DNA from: Vicia villosa
Taxonomy: Eukaryota; Streptophyta; Magnoliopsida; Fabales; Fabaceae
Assembly: GCF_029867415.1 (NCBI RefSeq)
Contig: NC_081182.1
Coordinates: forward strand, 45,462,535-45,526,534
Length of the DNA stretch: 64,000 nt
Direction: 5' to 3'
In this document: one piece after another, positions 43,273 to 55,138 of the stretch
How the letters are laid out: every line of letters starts with the position of its first letter
How positions within the stretch are numbered: position 1 is the stretch's first letter
Made by a program: the position numbers and the translations under genes
The notes under the pieces: model-generated
What the model saw: only the letters and a program-made list of their open reading frames with translations
What the model was told of the DNA's origin: nothing
Databases searched by the model: none

Positions 43273-44478
43273 TGTTAGAACAAGATTTGTTCTGATCAAT
43301 TATCTTAGTTTTGATGATAACAATAATATGAATTTTGCTTAAGATAATATGGTACTCTAATCCAATGCAATTTCCTTTTCAGGAAATATATAAAGAGTAT
43401 GCATAATTCAGCGCTCAGAAGCTTTGTCTCAAAGGGTTCAGCATGCAACATCAGAACATGGTCTGGCAAGACATCAGAAGATGGTCGAAGCAGAATCAGA
43501 ACATGGGTCTATAGAAGCATCAGAAGAACATGAGATCAGAAGCACTGAAGTTCTGATGGTATCACGCTCAGAAGCACTTCAAGGTCAGAAGATCAGAAGA
43601 TGCTTTGCACCAAGCTGTTTGACTCTGATGATATTCAAACGTTGTATTCACAAACATCAGATCAGAAGGAAGTACAAGTGGCAAGCTACGCTGACTGACA
43701 AAAGGAACGTTAAAAGCTATTATAGGCTACGTCAGTAGACACAGCGTGAACAAGGCTCGAGGTAGTTGACAAAAGCGTATAACATTAAATGCGATGCTGT
43801 ACGGAACACGCAAAGCATTAAATGCACTCAACGGTCATCTTCTCCAACGCCTATAAATATGAAGTTCTGATGAGAAGCAAGGTTAACGATTCTGCACAAA
43901 ACAACTCATATTAACTTGCTGAAACTCTGTTCTACTCAAAGCTCAGAATCTTCATCTTCATCAAAGCTCACTACATTACTGTTGTAATATATTAGTGAGA
44001 TTAAGCTTAAACGTTAAGAGAAATATCACAGTTTGTGATTATAGCTTTTAAGAAGCAATTGTAATACTCTTAGAATTGATTACATTAAGTTGTAAGGAAC
44101 TAGAGTGATCGTGTGGATCAGAATACTCTAGGAAGTCTTAGAGGTTATCTAAGCAGGTTGTAACTAGAGTGATCGTGTGGATAAGAATACTCTAGGAAGT
44201 CTTAGAGGGTATCTAAGCAGTTGTTCCTGGAGTGATCAGTGTGTGATCAGAAGACTCTGGAAGACTTAGTTGCTGACTAAGTGGAGAACCATTGTAATCC
44301 GTGCGATTAGTGGATTAAATCCTCAGTTGAGGTAAATCATCTCTGCGGGGGTGGACTGGAGTAGTTTAGTTAACAACGAACCAGGATAAAAATAACTGTG
44401 CAATTTATTTTTATCTGTCAAGTTTTTAAAGCTACACTTATTCAAACCCCCCCTTTCTAAGTGTTTTTCTATCCTTCA
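43273..44478 (+). repeat. 3' LTR of the SIRE-like element
   Basis: Same length as the 5' LTR, four substitutions and no indels. Followed by the GTTTT target duplication. Confidence 0.95.
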
Positions 44479-44483
44479 GTTTT

Positions 44484-44800
44484 CACCCCTCTAGGCGATA
44501 CTCTCTGTTGGACTTCTTGATGAAGGTTCTTCCTGCCCCCTCGAGGCGATACTTTGTGCTAGACTTCTTGATGGATGTCCTTTCATCCCTTCGAGTTGAT
44601 ATTATGTGCTAAACTTCTCGAGGACGGTCCTTACTGCCCCTTAAGGCGATAATTTGTGCTGGTCTCCTCGGCGAAGGTCCTTGTCACCCCTCGAGGCGAT
44701 ACTTTATGCTGGAATGCTCAACAAAGGTCCTTGTCTCCCCTCGAGGTGATACTTTATGTTGGGATTCTTGACAAAGGCCATCTTCACCTATTGAGGTAGT
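44484..44800 (+). repeat. Tandem ~60-bp repeats in the Tat 3' region (right part)
   Basis: Continuation of the array at 35400-35593 (CCCCTCGAGGCGATACTTTRTGCTGG...). Joining the two halves restores one array of about eight degenerate units. Confidence 0.8.
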
Positions 44801-44854
44801 GCTTGGAGTGTTGGACCTCGTCCTGGCTACCCTCTAAGGCCCTATAAATGAACC

Positions 44855-45520
44855 AAACGTTCACCTGAAGAACTTAGTGTCTCCTCGAGCAGGATCATAT
44901 TCAATAAATCACGCCTAAGAGGCGCAACCCATATCCATCCCCAGATACTGGATCCTCTGTCTCTCTTGAGGGCTCGATAGAAGTTTCGCCTAAGAAGTTA
45001 AAACACCTCACCCGAGGGACTTAGCATCTTACCATCCAGGGCATACATCATTATGCCTAGAGAGCTTAGGTTATCAAAACTTTTTCCTGAGGGACTTAGT
45101 GTCCCTTCGGGCAGGATCATATCCAATAAATCATGACTAAGAGGTGCGACCCATATCCTTACCTAGAATCTAGATCTCTAGCCTTGCCTATTGACTTGAT
45201 AGAAGTCCCTCCTAAGAAGTTAAAATGCCTCGCCCGAGGGACTTTGAGCATCACCAACTAGAACAATCATCATCACACCTAGAGAGCTTAGGCTAACCAA
45301 ACTTATGCCTGAGGGACTAAGTGTCCCCTCAAGCAGGTTCTTATATAATAAATCACACCTAAGAGGTGCCACCCGAATCCAGCCTCGGAGACTGGATTTC
45401 CAGCCTTGTCTGAGGGGTCGATAGAAGTCCCTCTCGAGAAGTAGAATGCCTCGTCTGATGGGTTTAACACCTCATTAGTTGGGCCACACGTCCTGATGCA
45501 TAACATATATAGAATCCCAA
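44855..45520 (+). repeat. Three ~222-bp tandem repeats in the Tat 3' region
   Basis: Units carry CTTAGTGTCYCYTCGRGCAGG, CTAAGAGGYGCRACCC, GATAGAAGT and CGCCCGAGGGACTT, starting near 44868, 45092 and 45312. Non-coding; typical of the long 3' region of Tat elements. Confidence 0.7.
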
Positions 45521-45722
45521 AACCCACTAAATTACTGTTCGAAGAAACCACGACAAGTTACTTAGTATTGTGATTAAAGATTCAAGTTTCCCAAGGAGAG
45601 CAAAAAACTCAAGAGACCAGACATAGGTACTCGGGATACTCCCACGAGCTATGATATAAAATAATTCATCTTCTACCAAAGGCCTCATGCTTGAGGAACT
45701 ATGTAGTGTTATAATTGCAAAA

Positions 45723-46261
45723 TGGCCTTGCATTGGGCGATGCCTTTATACCATCCAAGGGGTGGCGATAAATGAATGTCACCTAAAGGTTGGAATCACC
45801 TCGCCCCTTGGAGTTTCCTATCGCTTCGACATGGGAAAAATGGAATAAAGCGCTTCTTAGATATAAAGAATGTTGATGTCATTATTGGCCCACATCTCCC
45901 TTGGAAATAGGCGTTCAATAATCGACCATTGATTGGGTAGGCAGTGAACCTTTCCAAGTAAACCCTAGGTCCTAGAGTACCAAATAAATACATCTCCCCT
46001 CAATGGGAGAAGACAAACTCCAAGTCATACACACTCTACAACCTAAAGAACATCACACTCATCACAGTCTTAATACTCGACTAACCTAATCACTCGCTTA
46101 TAACCAAGTAGCGTCGACCACCAACAGGGCCTTTCACCTCACGTGAGCTGGTCCCTTAAATAGCCTCAAAACACTACCGTATACAGCTTCTCGCAGCGAG
46201 CAAGCCCTTACCACCAAAACGTGTTATAAATCTACTAAGCCCTTACTTTTTGACCAGTACA
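45723..46261 (+). repeat. 3' LTR of the Tat-like element
   Basis: Starts TGGCCTTGC and ends AGTACA. It is about 55 bp shorter than the 5' LTR and many substitutions apart from it. Confidence 0.7.
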
Positions 46262-46479
46262 TTATGATACAATATCAATAATGAGACCTCGATTGTCATT
46301 TGTATTTGTATGTGTGAGTTTAGAGGTTTAAAATATATAAAGTTTAATTATTTTAATCGACTTACAATATAAATTTTTTAAATAGAGATAATAAACTATA
46401 TAAATTAAATTTATTTATTAATTTTAGAATTAATACCATAATTTGACCACATCTTTACAAGTTATTTTTTTAATATATT

Positions 46480-46726
46480 GAGTTAATACCACTTTACCCC
46501 ATATAATGTAGGCGATTTTCGCTTTACCTATGTAATATTTGGATTTTCCCCTAAGCGTACAAATTAAACACTGGATTTCGGAGTAAATAAAAAAATATTA
46601 CAGAAATAACTTGTGCACTTAGGGGGGCAAAGACATAGATTTTAATATGTCAAGTGGGTGATTCAATTTTTTACTGAAAGTAAAACGAATTTTGCCTATA
46701 TTATAAGGGTATTGTATATCTAACCC
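46480..46726. mobile_element. Mutator-type MITE (247 bp)
   Basis: Ends GAGTTAATACCACTTTACCCC-like and complement GGGTTAGATATACAATACCC, with inner GTAGGCGATTTTCG/ATAGGCAAAATTCG. Flanking 9-bp direct repeats are TAATATATT (46471-46479) and TAATATATA (46727-46735), 8 of 9 identical. No coding capacity. Confidence 0.7.
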
Positions 46727-46735
46727 TAATATATA

Positions 46736-47289
46736 TTATCTTCAATTTCTATACCAAAAATGATGAAGCATTTTTGAAAGATTCTGTATCAAATTAAATT
46801 GATATATATTTTTTAACAAATCAAATAAGATTTGATTTTCTAAAAAACAAAATAATAAAAGATTGAGTTTTTCAGACTTATATTTAAAATATTTTCAAAT
46901 ATAAATATTTTCAATTAGAAATAAGTATCATGTAATATTCCTTTTTTGAATGATATTGTATAATATTTTTATAGTAGTAGTTAAATATTTTTTCAATTTA
47001 ATAAAATTTCTTAATATATATTTATTAAATTAATATATATTTCTATAAATATGTTGTCATAAAAATTAAATCTATTTTTTAAAAATAAAAATAAAAATAA
47101 AATAATTTTTTAAGATTCTATATCTTATTAAAGTGTCGTTTTCATATTTAAGATTCTATATTTTTTCATATTTAAAAAATAATATAGCTTTTGAATTTTA
47201 TTTATTAAGTATTGTGTAATATTTTTATTTGACTGGTATAATGGAATATTCATAAAGTAATGGTAAAATATTCTGCAATTTCACAAAAT
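46736..47289. other. AT-rich intergenic DNA
   Basis: Nothing recognisable beyond AT-rich sequence. Confidence 0.5.
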
Positions 47290-47290
47290 G

Positions 47291-47351
<61 letters not shown>
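47291..47351. repeat. (ATT)n microsatellite, about 20 units
   Basis: Uninterrupted ATT repeats over about 60 bp; likely length-polymorphic. Confidence 0.95.
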
Positions 47352-47464
47352 GTATTTTGTATTTTAAAATTATACTAGTATAAATTAAACAAATAAGCTC
47401 TTAAAAAACCTTAAAATAATATTCTTTAAAATATTTTCAATATATTTTATCTTTAAATTTAATT

Positions 47465-47812
47465 ACAGCTTTGATCTAATTATACTTTTGGTCATCTATT
47501 TTACCTCAATTACATAATTAGTCTCATGTTTTAAATTCAAACAATTTTAAGTCATTTTCTCATATGTTTTTGCACTTAAAGTTGATGATGTGTTTATTTT
47601 TTAATGATGTATAATTTTTATTTTTCAAATTTTACAAAGATTTTTATATGATAATAATTTGTTATGTTTCATAAATAACACAATATTTAAAAATGGACAT
47701 GTCATGAATATTAACTGCAAAAATGTGAGAGTGGTCAAAATTAGAGTGATTTTTAAAATATGAGACTAATTATGTGAATCGACTAAAATAGAATAATTAA
47801 CATTGTTGTGAC
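47465..47812. mobile_element. Putative MITE with ~100-bp inverted repeats
   Basis: TCTATTTTACCTCAATTACA and CATAATTAGTCTCATGTTTT on the left match the complement of the right half (TCTATTTTAGTCGATTCACA, CATAATTAGTCTCATATTTT). Ends resemble the TTTTGGTC family of Mutator-like MITEs. No convincing target duplication was found. Confidence 0.5.
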
Positions 47813-48357
47813 CAAGTCTTATTTTTATCTACATTTTCTAAGAATTTATATAAGTGTCAAAATTACATAAAATACATAGACATTTATTAACTTATTTTAC
47901 ATGCAAACAATATAAAAACCTTTGATTTATCAACGAAAGTGATAGAACACTTGTTTGAAATTTTTACTTGCACATTTATCAAAAACAGGTGAAAAGGATT
48001 AAAAAACCACTAAGCAACATGCAAAGATCTTACCAAAACTATTTTCCTAAAAGCAAGATTCATTAGGATAGATCCATGGGTGCACTAAGCGAGCACAAAT
48101 GAGAGAAGACTTCAATGCTAAGTTACTTCATGGTGAAATAAGAGATTATGTGCTAGTCAAAGATGGGCGGTGAGCCTAGCGAATTAGGAGACTAAGATGT
48201 GTGGTGTGCCTAGCAAGCCTACCTTTCTCAAACCTATAAATAAGGGTGTCAGGTTTAGTTCAAATGGAGTTTGGGTGGATTTATGATAGTACAAAAAGGT
48301 AGTTTATTCATCTTGAATATAAGCGCTTTTTGAGGGCTCGTTGCAAATGATGCTTAT

Positions 48358-48780
48358 AACGCCCCATACTGCATTTAGGATTACCGACAGACTTCACAAA
48401 CCAACACGGGTCTTTTCAGCATGCTTTGTCCACACTCACACGCTTTTCGAGAAACTTTCCAAAAGGTCACTCATTCAAATACTACTCCAAGTCAAGCACG
48501 CTTAAACGTGGAGTTCTTATCCGTTAAGCTACCGAAAATAAGATGCATCTTGTTGGTATAGATAATACTGTAAGTCCTTATAAGTCTTCCTTCAACCATG
48601 CAGTCCCATACTTGCACAACCTCATGATCCCTCTCATTCCTATGTGAATTCAGTTATTTACCTAGAAGCTGCCAGAAGCCTCTCATTGTCATACCTCGTG
48701 CACCAACAAACACTCACTTCCCTCGTCGGTCTCGGGTGTTAAACTGCTCAACCTCTTTCTTCTAAGGTTTAATTGTAAAG
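48358..48780 (-). mobile_element. 5S-rRNA-derived repeat (Cassandra/TRIM- or SINE3-like)
   Basis: On the - strand 48565-48450 reads AGAACTCC, TTAAGCGTGCTTG, GAGTAGTA and ATGAGTGACC in the order and spacing of plant 5S rRNA (which has AGAACTCCGCAGTTAAGCGTG, GAGTAGTACTAGGATGGGTGACC), then continues CGTGTTGGTTTG...GGCGTTATA. Plant Cassandra TRIMs carry such a 5S segment in their LTRs. It is too diverged to be a 5S gene. Element borders are uncertain. Confidence 0.6.
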
Positions 48781-51100
48781 CTAGAATGAGTATGCATATG
48801 TAATTATATTTTGTTGGGATTAGGTGTAGTCATCTTTATACTCATGAGTTCATTACGGTCAATGCGTTTTATGTAGTTATCTCCATCTATTGGATGCTAA
48901 TGCCTAGAGATAATGGTAGGTTTAACATACACACGAATACTGATAATAGATATTAATATCTTTATTCACTATTGGAACTTAATGTTGTTGTATTTAATAG
49001 TGCGACAAATTTTCTATTAGGTAATACAATTGATATTATGTCGTTGAAAGTCAGAGATGAGTTCTGATGAGAGCAACAAGTAGACATATTAAGATATGAG
49101 TAAAAGAGCATATTACTAACCAATGGTTATATACGAGAATAAGGATGATAAAATATAACCCCAATAAATTTTCTCACAGTTAAATATGAAATCTCAATTT
49201 ATTTTCTGTCATTTTATTTATCCGCCACCAAACAACCATGAACAACCCTTATTTAGAATTATAAAACTATTGAATCAATCATTAAAACAAACCAGTCTCT
49301 ATATATACGATAATATTGAGATTTCTTATTTATACAAAAATTCCAAACAACCCTTAATTAAACTCTTCCTTTTCAAATTTTATCATTCTTCATCTAATAA
49401 CAATTTTTTTAAAAGTTAAAAAACATTGCATATATGAAATAAAAATATAAAGGAAAACATGAGAGACAAGAACCTAATTTGTCTGAAAAATTAACAAAAA
49501 TGAAAAAAATTAGTTAACCCAAGTCTATCCCATATGAAATCTTCCTTCGTACAAATTGCGATGGAGTCCCACTAAATTATCCTATCTTAAATGTAAAAAT
49601 ATGCATTTGTTATATAACTAGAATAATTATTATCTTCTTGTTAAATGTGAGACACCTTGAAATAGAATGGCATAGTGATATGAAAACAATTTTTACATAT
49701 GGGTAAAAGCTTTCAATGGACAATGGTAGTATTAATGTATGTTCATGTTGCAAGAAGGGATTCACTTTAATGCCAAAGTTGATTCCATATTCTTTTAGAA
49801 GCATGATCTATAGACATAATGATACATATAAGTTCAAATTAAAAAGAGGTTGTTGTATCTAGGTTTGTGGAGAATGCACCTAACAAATCACTTAAAACTT
49901 ATCCATAAGTTGCAAGCATGTAGTTCCCTTATGACGCCCTATATGTATTACATTTAGCCCAATAAAGAAACTTCCAATTAATTTTCTTAATGCAAGGTGT
50001 AAGGGAAGTTGACCTTTAATATCAGTGTTTTAGAATAGTAAATTCATGCATCCATGAGTACATATAACCTTTAAGGAAGATAGTTGTGTTGTGAATCAAA
50101 GTTTTCATATCTCTAAGATCTCTGTTAAATTTTATTTCAGCGTCATTTAATATGAGTTAATTTCTAATGTACGAATATTTAGATGACTAATATAATTACG
50201 ATAAGATTTTTGAGTTGTGGACCGTAAATCCGTAATACTCGCACCCACACATTTGTGATTGTAAAACTTGAAATTTAATAACAATTAAATTTAATCTTAA
50301 TTTATAATTTGAATAAAATCATATATAATATAATCTTAAATTAAAATTTAAATTGAGTAAAATATTTTTTTTTGGGGTTAGCCACCAGTTTCGATCCACA
50401 TGGTGAATCGACTAATCTGATTTCGTGGTTCAGAGGACGACTCACTGGCCAAGTCTTGTTTCCATCAAGAATCGAATCCGGATAAGTAAAATATAATTTT
50501 GATATATAAAATCTAAACCAATATTATTTAAACTTAAAATATAATAATAGTGAAAAACAATACTAAATAATAATAAATTTCTTTCTAAAATTTCAATTTT
50601 TATTTTCATCATAAAATCATTATAATATTCATTAAAAAAAATATGGACAAACTGACACGTAGACTCCAATACAAAGCTAAAGCAGTATGTCATGTCCAAA
50701 GTGACTCATATCTTTAATAGATAAAACTTTCATTATCTTTAACACATTTTAAAAAAATAGCTCATTAATAAAAATATTTAATTACACATTTGATTTTTAC
50801 CAATATATTACCTTTTGATTTAGTTTTTTTCTTAAAAAAAAATAATTTTGGTCTTTGCACATCATTTTCTTTTGGTCTTTTTTTTTTATTAAACTTTTTG
50901 GTCTTCATTTTGTTTTTGTTTTAACTATTATAAAATAATTTATATTGAACTTATCCATATAAATGTAAAAATAAGTTAGCTTTTTCAAATTTAATATCAC
51001 AAAGACTAAAAGTAAATAAAACCAAAACAAAATCCATGGCATGTCTAACATATTTTCATCATCATGTATGTATATGATGTATAAGATGACAATTATTCAC
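48781..51100. other. AT-rich intergenic DNA
   Basis: No gene. A more GC-balanced stretch at 50370-50475 contains TTTCGATCC and GAATCGAATCC, which vaguely recall RNA polymerase III B boxes, but no cloverleaf or SINE structure could be confirmed. Confidence 0.4.
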
Positions 51101-51781
51101 CAAAAGGATGACAAGTGACATACTTTATTCTCTTTAATATAAAAAAAAGATGACATATTTGAACGGGTAAAATATGGAAATTAATAAAAAATTGGATCGA
51201 ATTTTTAATATTTTTTAATTTTTAATTTTAATTTTTTAATATTTTATTTTTCACTTTGATACGTTCATCATCATATTCATTTCATGGTCACATTCACAAC
51301 TCAAAGACATCAAATTGGGACGTTCTTCTGAGGAAGGTCCAAAAAGTCAGTGCTGCGAAAACCGACGATCCGAACAATACCCTTTTCATCTCTCTTCATA
51401 ATCATCATCATCTTCTTCATCAGTAATTTAGTAAGATTAATAAACCTCTTTCTCTTTCATCAATGTTTTTTATTTTTATTTTTTTCATTTCTCTGTGGGG
51501 TTTTAAAGTGGTTGGTGTTTTCTACCTTAAAATCTTCGTGTTTGTTTGATCTTATGTCATTGGATTTTTTTTAGATGTAAACTATGTTTTTTTTTTCATG
51601 TCTGTCTTTGTGTTTTTTTTGTGTCTGTTGAGGTTTTCTGGGTCTGTTTTTTTTTTTTTTAATATTTTTTTTTGATGTGCTTTGCTTACTAGTTTGTTAA
51701 TGATTTTTTAGATACTGATTCGAAGGAAAATCTGAAATCAGATAATAAAGGTAGAAACTTTTTACCTCAACACCAGTGATT
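51101..51781 (+). promoter_or_regulatory. Promoter and 5' leader of CID gene 2
   Basis: The leader is CT-rich near 51370-51430. A leader intron is likely at 51431-51711 (TTA|GTAAGA ... TTTTTAG|ATACTG), because the following exon aligns with the leader of gene 1. The upstream TATA position is unclear. Confidence 0.4.
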
Positions 51782-54475
51782 ATGGCTGTTGCTGATAATG
51801 TTAGTGGCAAAATCGGTTCTTCAAACCAGAATTTGGAGAACAACAACACCAACAACAACGTTGTGTCATCTGAGTCAACTGAGGTGGAGAAATCGAAGCC
51901 TAGGAGCGATCAGGATGTGTCGATCAACAACAACGGTGTGTTCAACCATCAGCTTCCGAATGGTGGTAATTATAGCTTCAAGGCTCATCAATTGGGTCAG
52001 ATGCATGCTAACGGGGTTCAGAATCAGCAGTTTGTGATGAACAATGATGGGTATGTGATGAACGGTGAGAACGAGGGTGAGAGTTTCAAGCGCGAAATGA
52101 GGGATTTGGAGGAATTGTTGTCGAAGCTGAATCCCATGGCTGAGGAATTTGTGCCTCCGTCTCTAACAAATAATCATGGCTACTTAGCTGGACCTGCTGC
52201 TGGGTTTGGTTACCCTAACAATTATATACTACTTAATAATTTTGCTAATGCTAACGGCCAAACTAACCGAAGGGTATGAATATATTGTTTTGATCTATTT
52301 CGTTATTTTCTTGTTGGTTTCTGATACGATGTTTTCGCTTTTCTTAATACAATTATGTGGTTTTTTTCAGAGGAAGACTGGCTATAGTACTAATGGGAAG
52401 AGAAGAGTGAATCATAAAGTAGATATGGAGAAACGAGAGGAGATGATTCGGAGGACTGTTTACGTGTCTGACATTGATCAACTGGTAATAGTTTGAACTG
52501 TCTTGTAGATTCTCTCATTACGTGTGTTCTTTTTAATGATTATTGTCGTGTTGGAATCTAGGTAACTGAAGAGCAGCTGGCATCTCTCTTTCTTAATTGC
52601 GGCCAGGTAGTAACCGATATGTTTTGTTTATGATGTTTGTTTTTTTCTTAAGAATCTCTCTCGAAGACTAACCGTAATGAATCTATTTTGAAATGATTTG
52701 TCGGATTCTTTTGTTCCGTTACACTTCGTTTGTACTATTAGGGTTTTCTCTTTCTTATTGATGGTTTACCATGTTACCGAATCAACTCCTCTTTCATGGC
52801 TGTAGGTTGTTGACTGCCGTGTTTGCGGAGATCCCAATTCTATTCTCCGTTTTGCTTTCATTGAGTTTACTGATGAAGGTAGCACCACTGCTAAATACGT
52901 GTTGTTCATATGCTGCATTTGTTATTGACGTTTAACGTTTTACTGTATTAACCGATTGCGTTATGCCTGCAGAAAGTGCAAGGGCTGCTGTGAGCCTTTC
53001 TGGAACTATGCTGGGATATTACCCATTGAGAGTGCTGCCTTCCAAAACTGCCATTGCACCTGTCAATCCAACATTTTTGCCCAGGGTAATGCTTTTCTTC
53101 GATATTCTTAGTTTCTTACTACATGTTCTAGAAAATAAATGACCGGAACGAATAATATGTTATCTCGTTTTGTTCTTACATTTGTCACGGTGCTGTGTTT
53201 TTCAGTCTGAAGATGAAAGGGAGATGTGCTCTAGAACAATTTATTGCACAAACATCGACAAAAAGGTAGTTTAGGAATTTTACATTTCCATTAAATCTTG
53301 CTTCGAGGAACTATTTGATCATTTTCCTATTCTGGGTTGTAGCAATGGAAGCTCATAATTCTTAATAAGTTATTTTCTTGTTATACTTGCAGCTGACTCA
53401 AGCAGATGTGAAGCACTTCTTTGAGTCTATCTGTGGAGAGGTTTGTAGTTTTTTTAAGTGGAATTAAGCTTATAATGCTTATTATTACGAATTTTAGCAT
53501 CTTGTGAAATATTTTCCATAAAATTAGTGTGTTCAAGTTCCATGGTTTCAATCCTTGAGTTTAATTTAACTATCTTGTAAAATGTTTTTCATTGTTTTGG
53601 TGTATCATCTAGGTTCAACGACTGAGGCTCCTTGGGGATTACCATCATTCAACTCGGATTGCATTTGTTGAGTTCACAGTGGTAATTACTCACGAGCTTT
53701 ATAACCTCGTTATCTTTGTTTGAACAACTCTGGTTTGCTTAGCTAATTTTTTTAAACATCCTCTATTGCTTTCTGAAGTTATAGCCCTCATTTGCATTGG
53801 TTTGTACTTTCGAGTTATCATTTGCATTAATGCAGTCACCCTCCTTCCCAAAACGACTTCGTTCTGTTTGTTCTTCTGTCAGTAATCATGTTTCTTAATA
53901 ATAGTAACTCCACATTGCCTATATAAACAACTTATTACGAGCTTATATAAAGTTTTCCATTACTCACTCTTTGATTGTAGAAACTGCTTAAATAGAAGCA
54001 CACATACAACATGCCTAACTAAGTTTTTTACCCCGAATGTGTTCATAGTCATTAGTCATCAATGCTTGGGCTTCTCTTGTTTGAATTAGTAGAGTTATTA
54101 ATTTTAAGCCCATTTGACTTTTGTTTTGAGCATGCAAATTTCAATTTAATCGAACTTTTGAAAACCAATATTTCTTTTCACTACTGTTTGTTTTCTCGTG
54201 CGTTGTTCCTTTGTTGGCTGTCTGAAGATTTTCTTTGCCTCATTCTTTCAGGCTGACAGTGCAATTGCCGCCCTAAGCTGCAGTGGCGTGATTTTGGGTG
54301 CTCTTCCTATAAGGTTAGCTCGATCTATCTTTGATTTCAACTCTCCTAAAAACTTTCAGCCTGGTGTTTCAGGTAACTCTTGTTAATGCCATCTCAACAA
54401 CAACTCTTGTGTGTGGTGTGCAGGGTGAGTCCATCAAAGACACCAGTCCGCGCTCGTTCTCCTCGTAGTCCATGA
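51782..54475 (+). CDS. PABP-interacting, two-RRM RNA-binding protein (CID8-CID13 family), gene 2
   Basis: Exons: 51782-52273, 52371-52484, 52562-52606, 52806-52878, 52973-53085, 53206-53265, 53393-53440, 53613-53681, 54252-54313, 54424-54475. The product is 375 aa and intact. Order as in gene 1: N-terminal STEVEKSKP box, PAM2 (LNPMAEEFVPPSL, about 116-128), basic region, RRM1 (VYVSDI; RFAFIEF) and RRM2 (IYCTNI; RIAFVEF), tail RVSPSKTPVRARS. The PAM2 and RRMs are almost identical to gene 1. Differences cluster in the N-terminal linker (11 residues longer), exon 2 (one codon longer) and the C-terminal end (two codons shorter). All introns are compact, so this copy probably reflects the ancestral structure. 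Expected role: RNA binding with recruitment of poly(A)-binding protein through the MLLE domain. Confidence 0.95.
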
Positions 54476-54514
54476 ACTGAAGCGATTGTCCTTGCTGCTG
54501 GAGTTTGACTGCTG

Positions 54515-54615
54515 CTGCTACATATATATACGTACATAGAAACATATATGTTCGAAAGAACCTGTGGCGTTTAGTTGAAACTTTTGTCCTCGTGTTTTGC
54601 ACTATGGTATCTTTG
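54515..54615 (+). promoter_or_regulatory. 3' UTR block conserved with CID gene 1
   Basis: ACCTGTGGCGTTTAGT, GAAACTTTTGTC and CTATGGTATCTTTG match 11615-11675. Upstream, ATATATA..TACATAGAAAC also matches. See the gene 1 block. Confidence 0.5.
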
Positions 54616-54910
54616 TTTCCCGTTGCAGTAATTGGTTCTTCGTTTAGTTTGTAGAGTCGATGGTACTTCGAGGATCTTGTTTAATTTATGTTGCACAATG
54701 TGACATGTCGTTGATCTTGCATTTCCAGAATTCTATCGCCGGATGTTATCTGCAGTTTTATTTCGAAGAAACATGTTATTACCAAATCCTTTTTTAGTCA
54801 TGATCTGTGTTTATCTGCATGATTAACTGTGTTGGCATTTATCAACTTTTTTTCAGGTTGCGTTCAAGTAACACTAAAGGTTTGTTTCTTCTTTTTTGTA
54901 GCAAGTTTTG

Positions 54911-55138
54911 AAATGAGAAAGTGGTTATTTTCTCTCAAACTTGTTTGACCAAAATAAGTAAAGAAGAATTTGGCGTTACTTGCCCCGATTGATATATAGC
55001 GTGCCATTCAATTGAAAACAATTTCTTCGGTGTTTTATTGCATGCTTTAATATGAGATTGTGGTAAATTTTCTCTCAAACTTGTTTGCACAAAATAAGTA
55101 AAGAAGAATTTGGCATTACATGCCACGATTGATACTTG
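54911..55138. repeat. Two-copy repeat downstream of CID gene 2 (period ~140 bp)
   Basis: TCTCTCAAACTTGTTTG, AAAATAAGTAAAGAAGAATT and TGGCRTTAC..GCC.CGATTGATA occur at about 54931 and 55071 in the same orientation, about 75 bp long each. Non-coding. Confidence 0.8.

Larger units (their letters stand above)
35594..44478 (+). mobile_element. Young SIRE-like copia element with gag and env-like ORF but deleted pol (8,885 bp)
   Basis: Two 1,206-bp LTRs (35594-36799, 43273-44478), equal in length and differing at four positions I can find, are bounded by a perfect 5-bp duplication GTTTT (35589-35593, 44479-44483). A PBS-like TGGCATCAGAGC follows the 5' LTR and a polypurine tract AAAAAGGGGGAG precedes the 3' LTR. 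Inside are an intact gag (639 aa), short broken traces of protease and integrase C-terminus, and an intact env-like ORF (819 aa). Reverse transcriptase, RNase H and the integrase core are absent. Its own mobility must therefore have depended on enzymes supplied by relatives. Confidence 0.92.
28390..46261 (+). mobile_element. Old Ty3/gypsy Tat-like LTR retrotransposon with two nested insertions
   Basis: Direct repeats 28390-28983 and 45723-46261 are clearly related (GCCTTTATACCATCCA, ATTATTGGCCCACA, CCAAGTAGCG) but differ at many positions, so the insertion is old. Between them lie protease, RT/RNase H and integrase remnants on the + strand, then a long tandem-repeat 3' region typical of Tat elements. 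A copia relic (30302-32673) splits RT, and a SIRE-like element (35594-44478) splits the 3' tandem repeats. No clear target duplication is seen at the outer ends. Confidence 0.75.

Noticed and set aside
48450..48565. A functional 5S rRNA gene
   Set aside because: Only the conserved core words match; the ends and many internal positions differ and it is embedded in repeat sequence.
50360..50480. tRNA or tRNA-derived SINE suggested by TTTCGATCC and GAATCGAATCC
   Set aside because: No cloverleaf, A box at correct spacing or 3' tail could be drawn.
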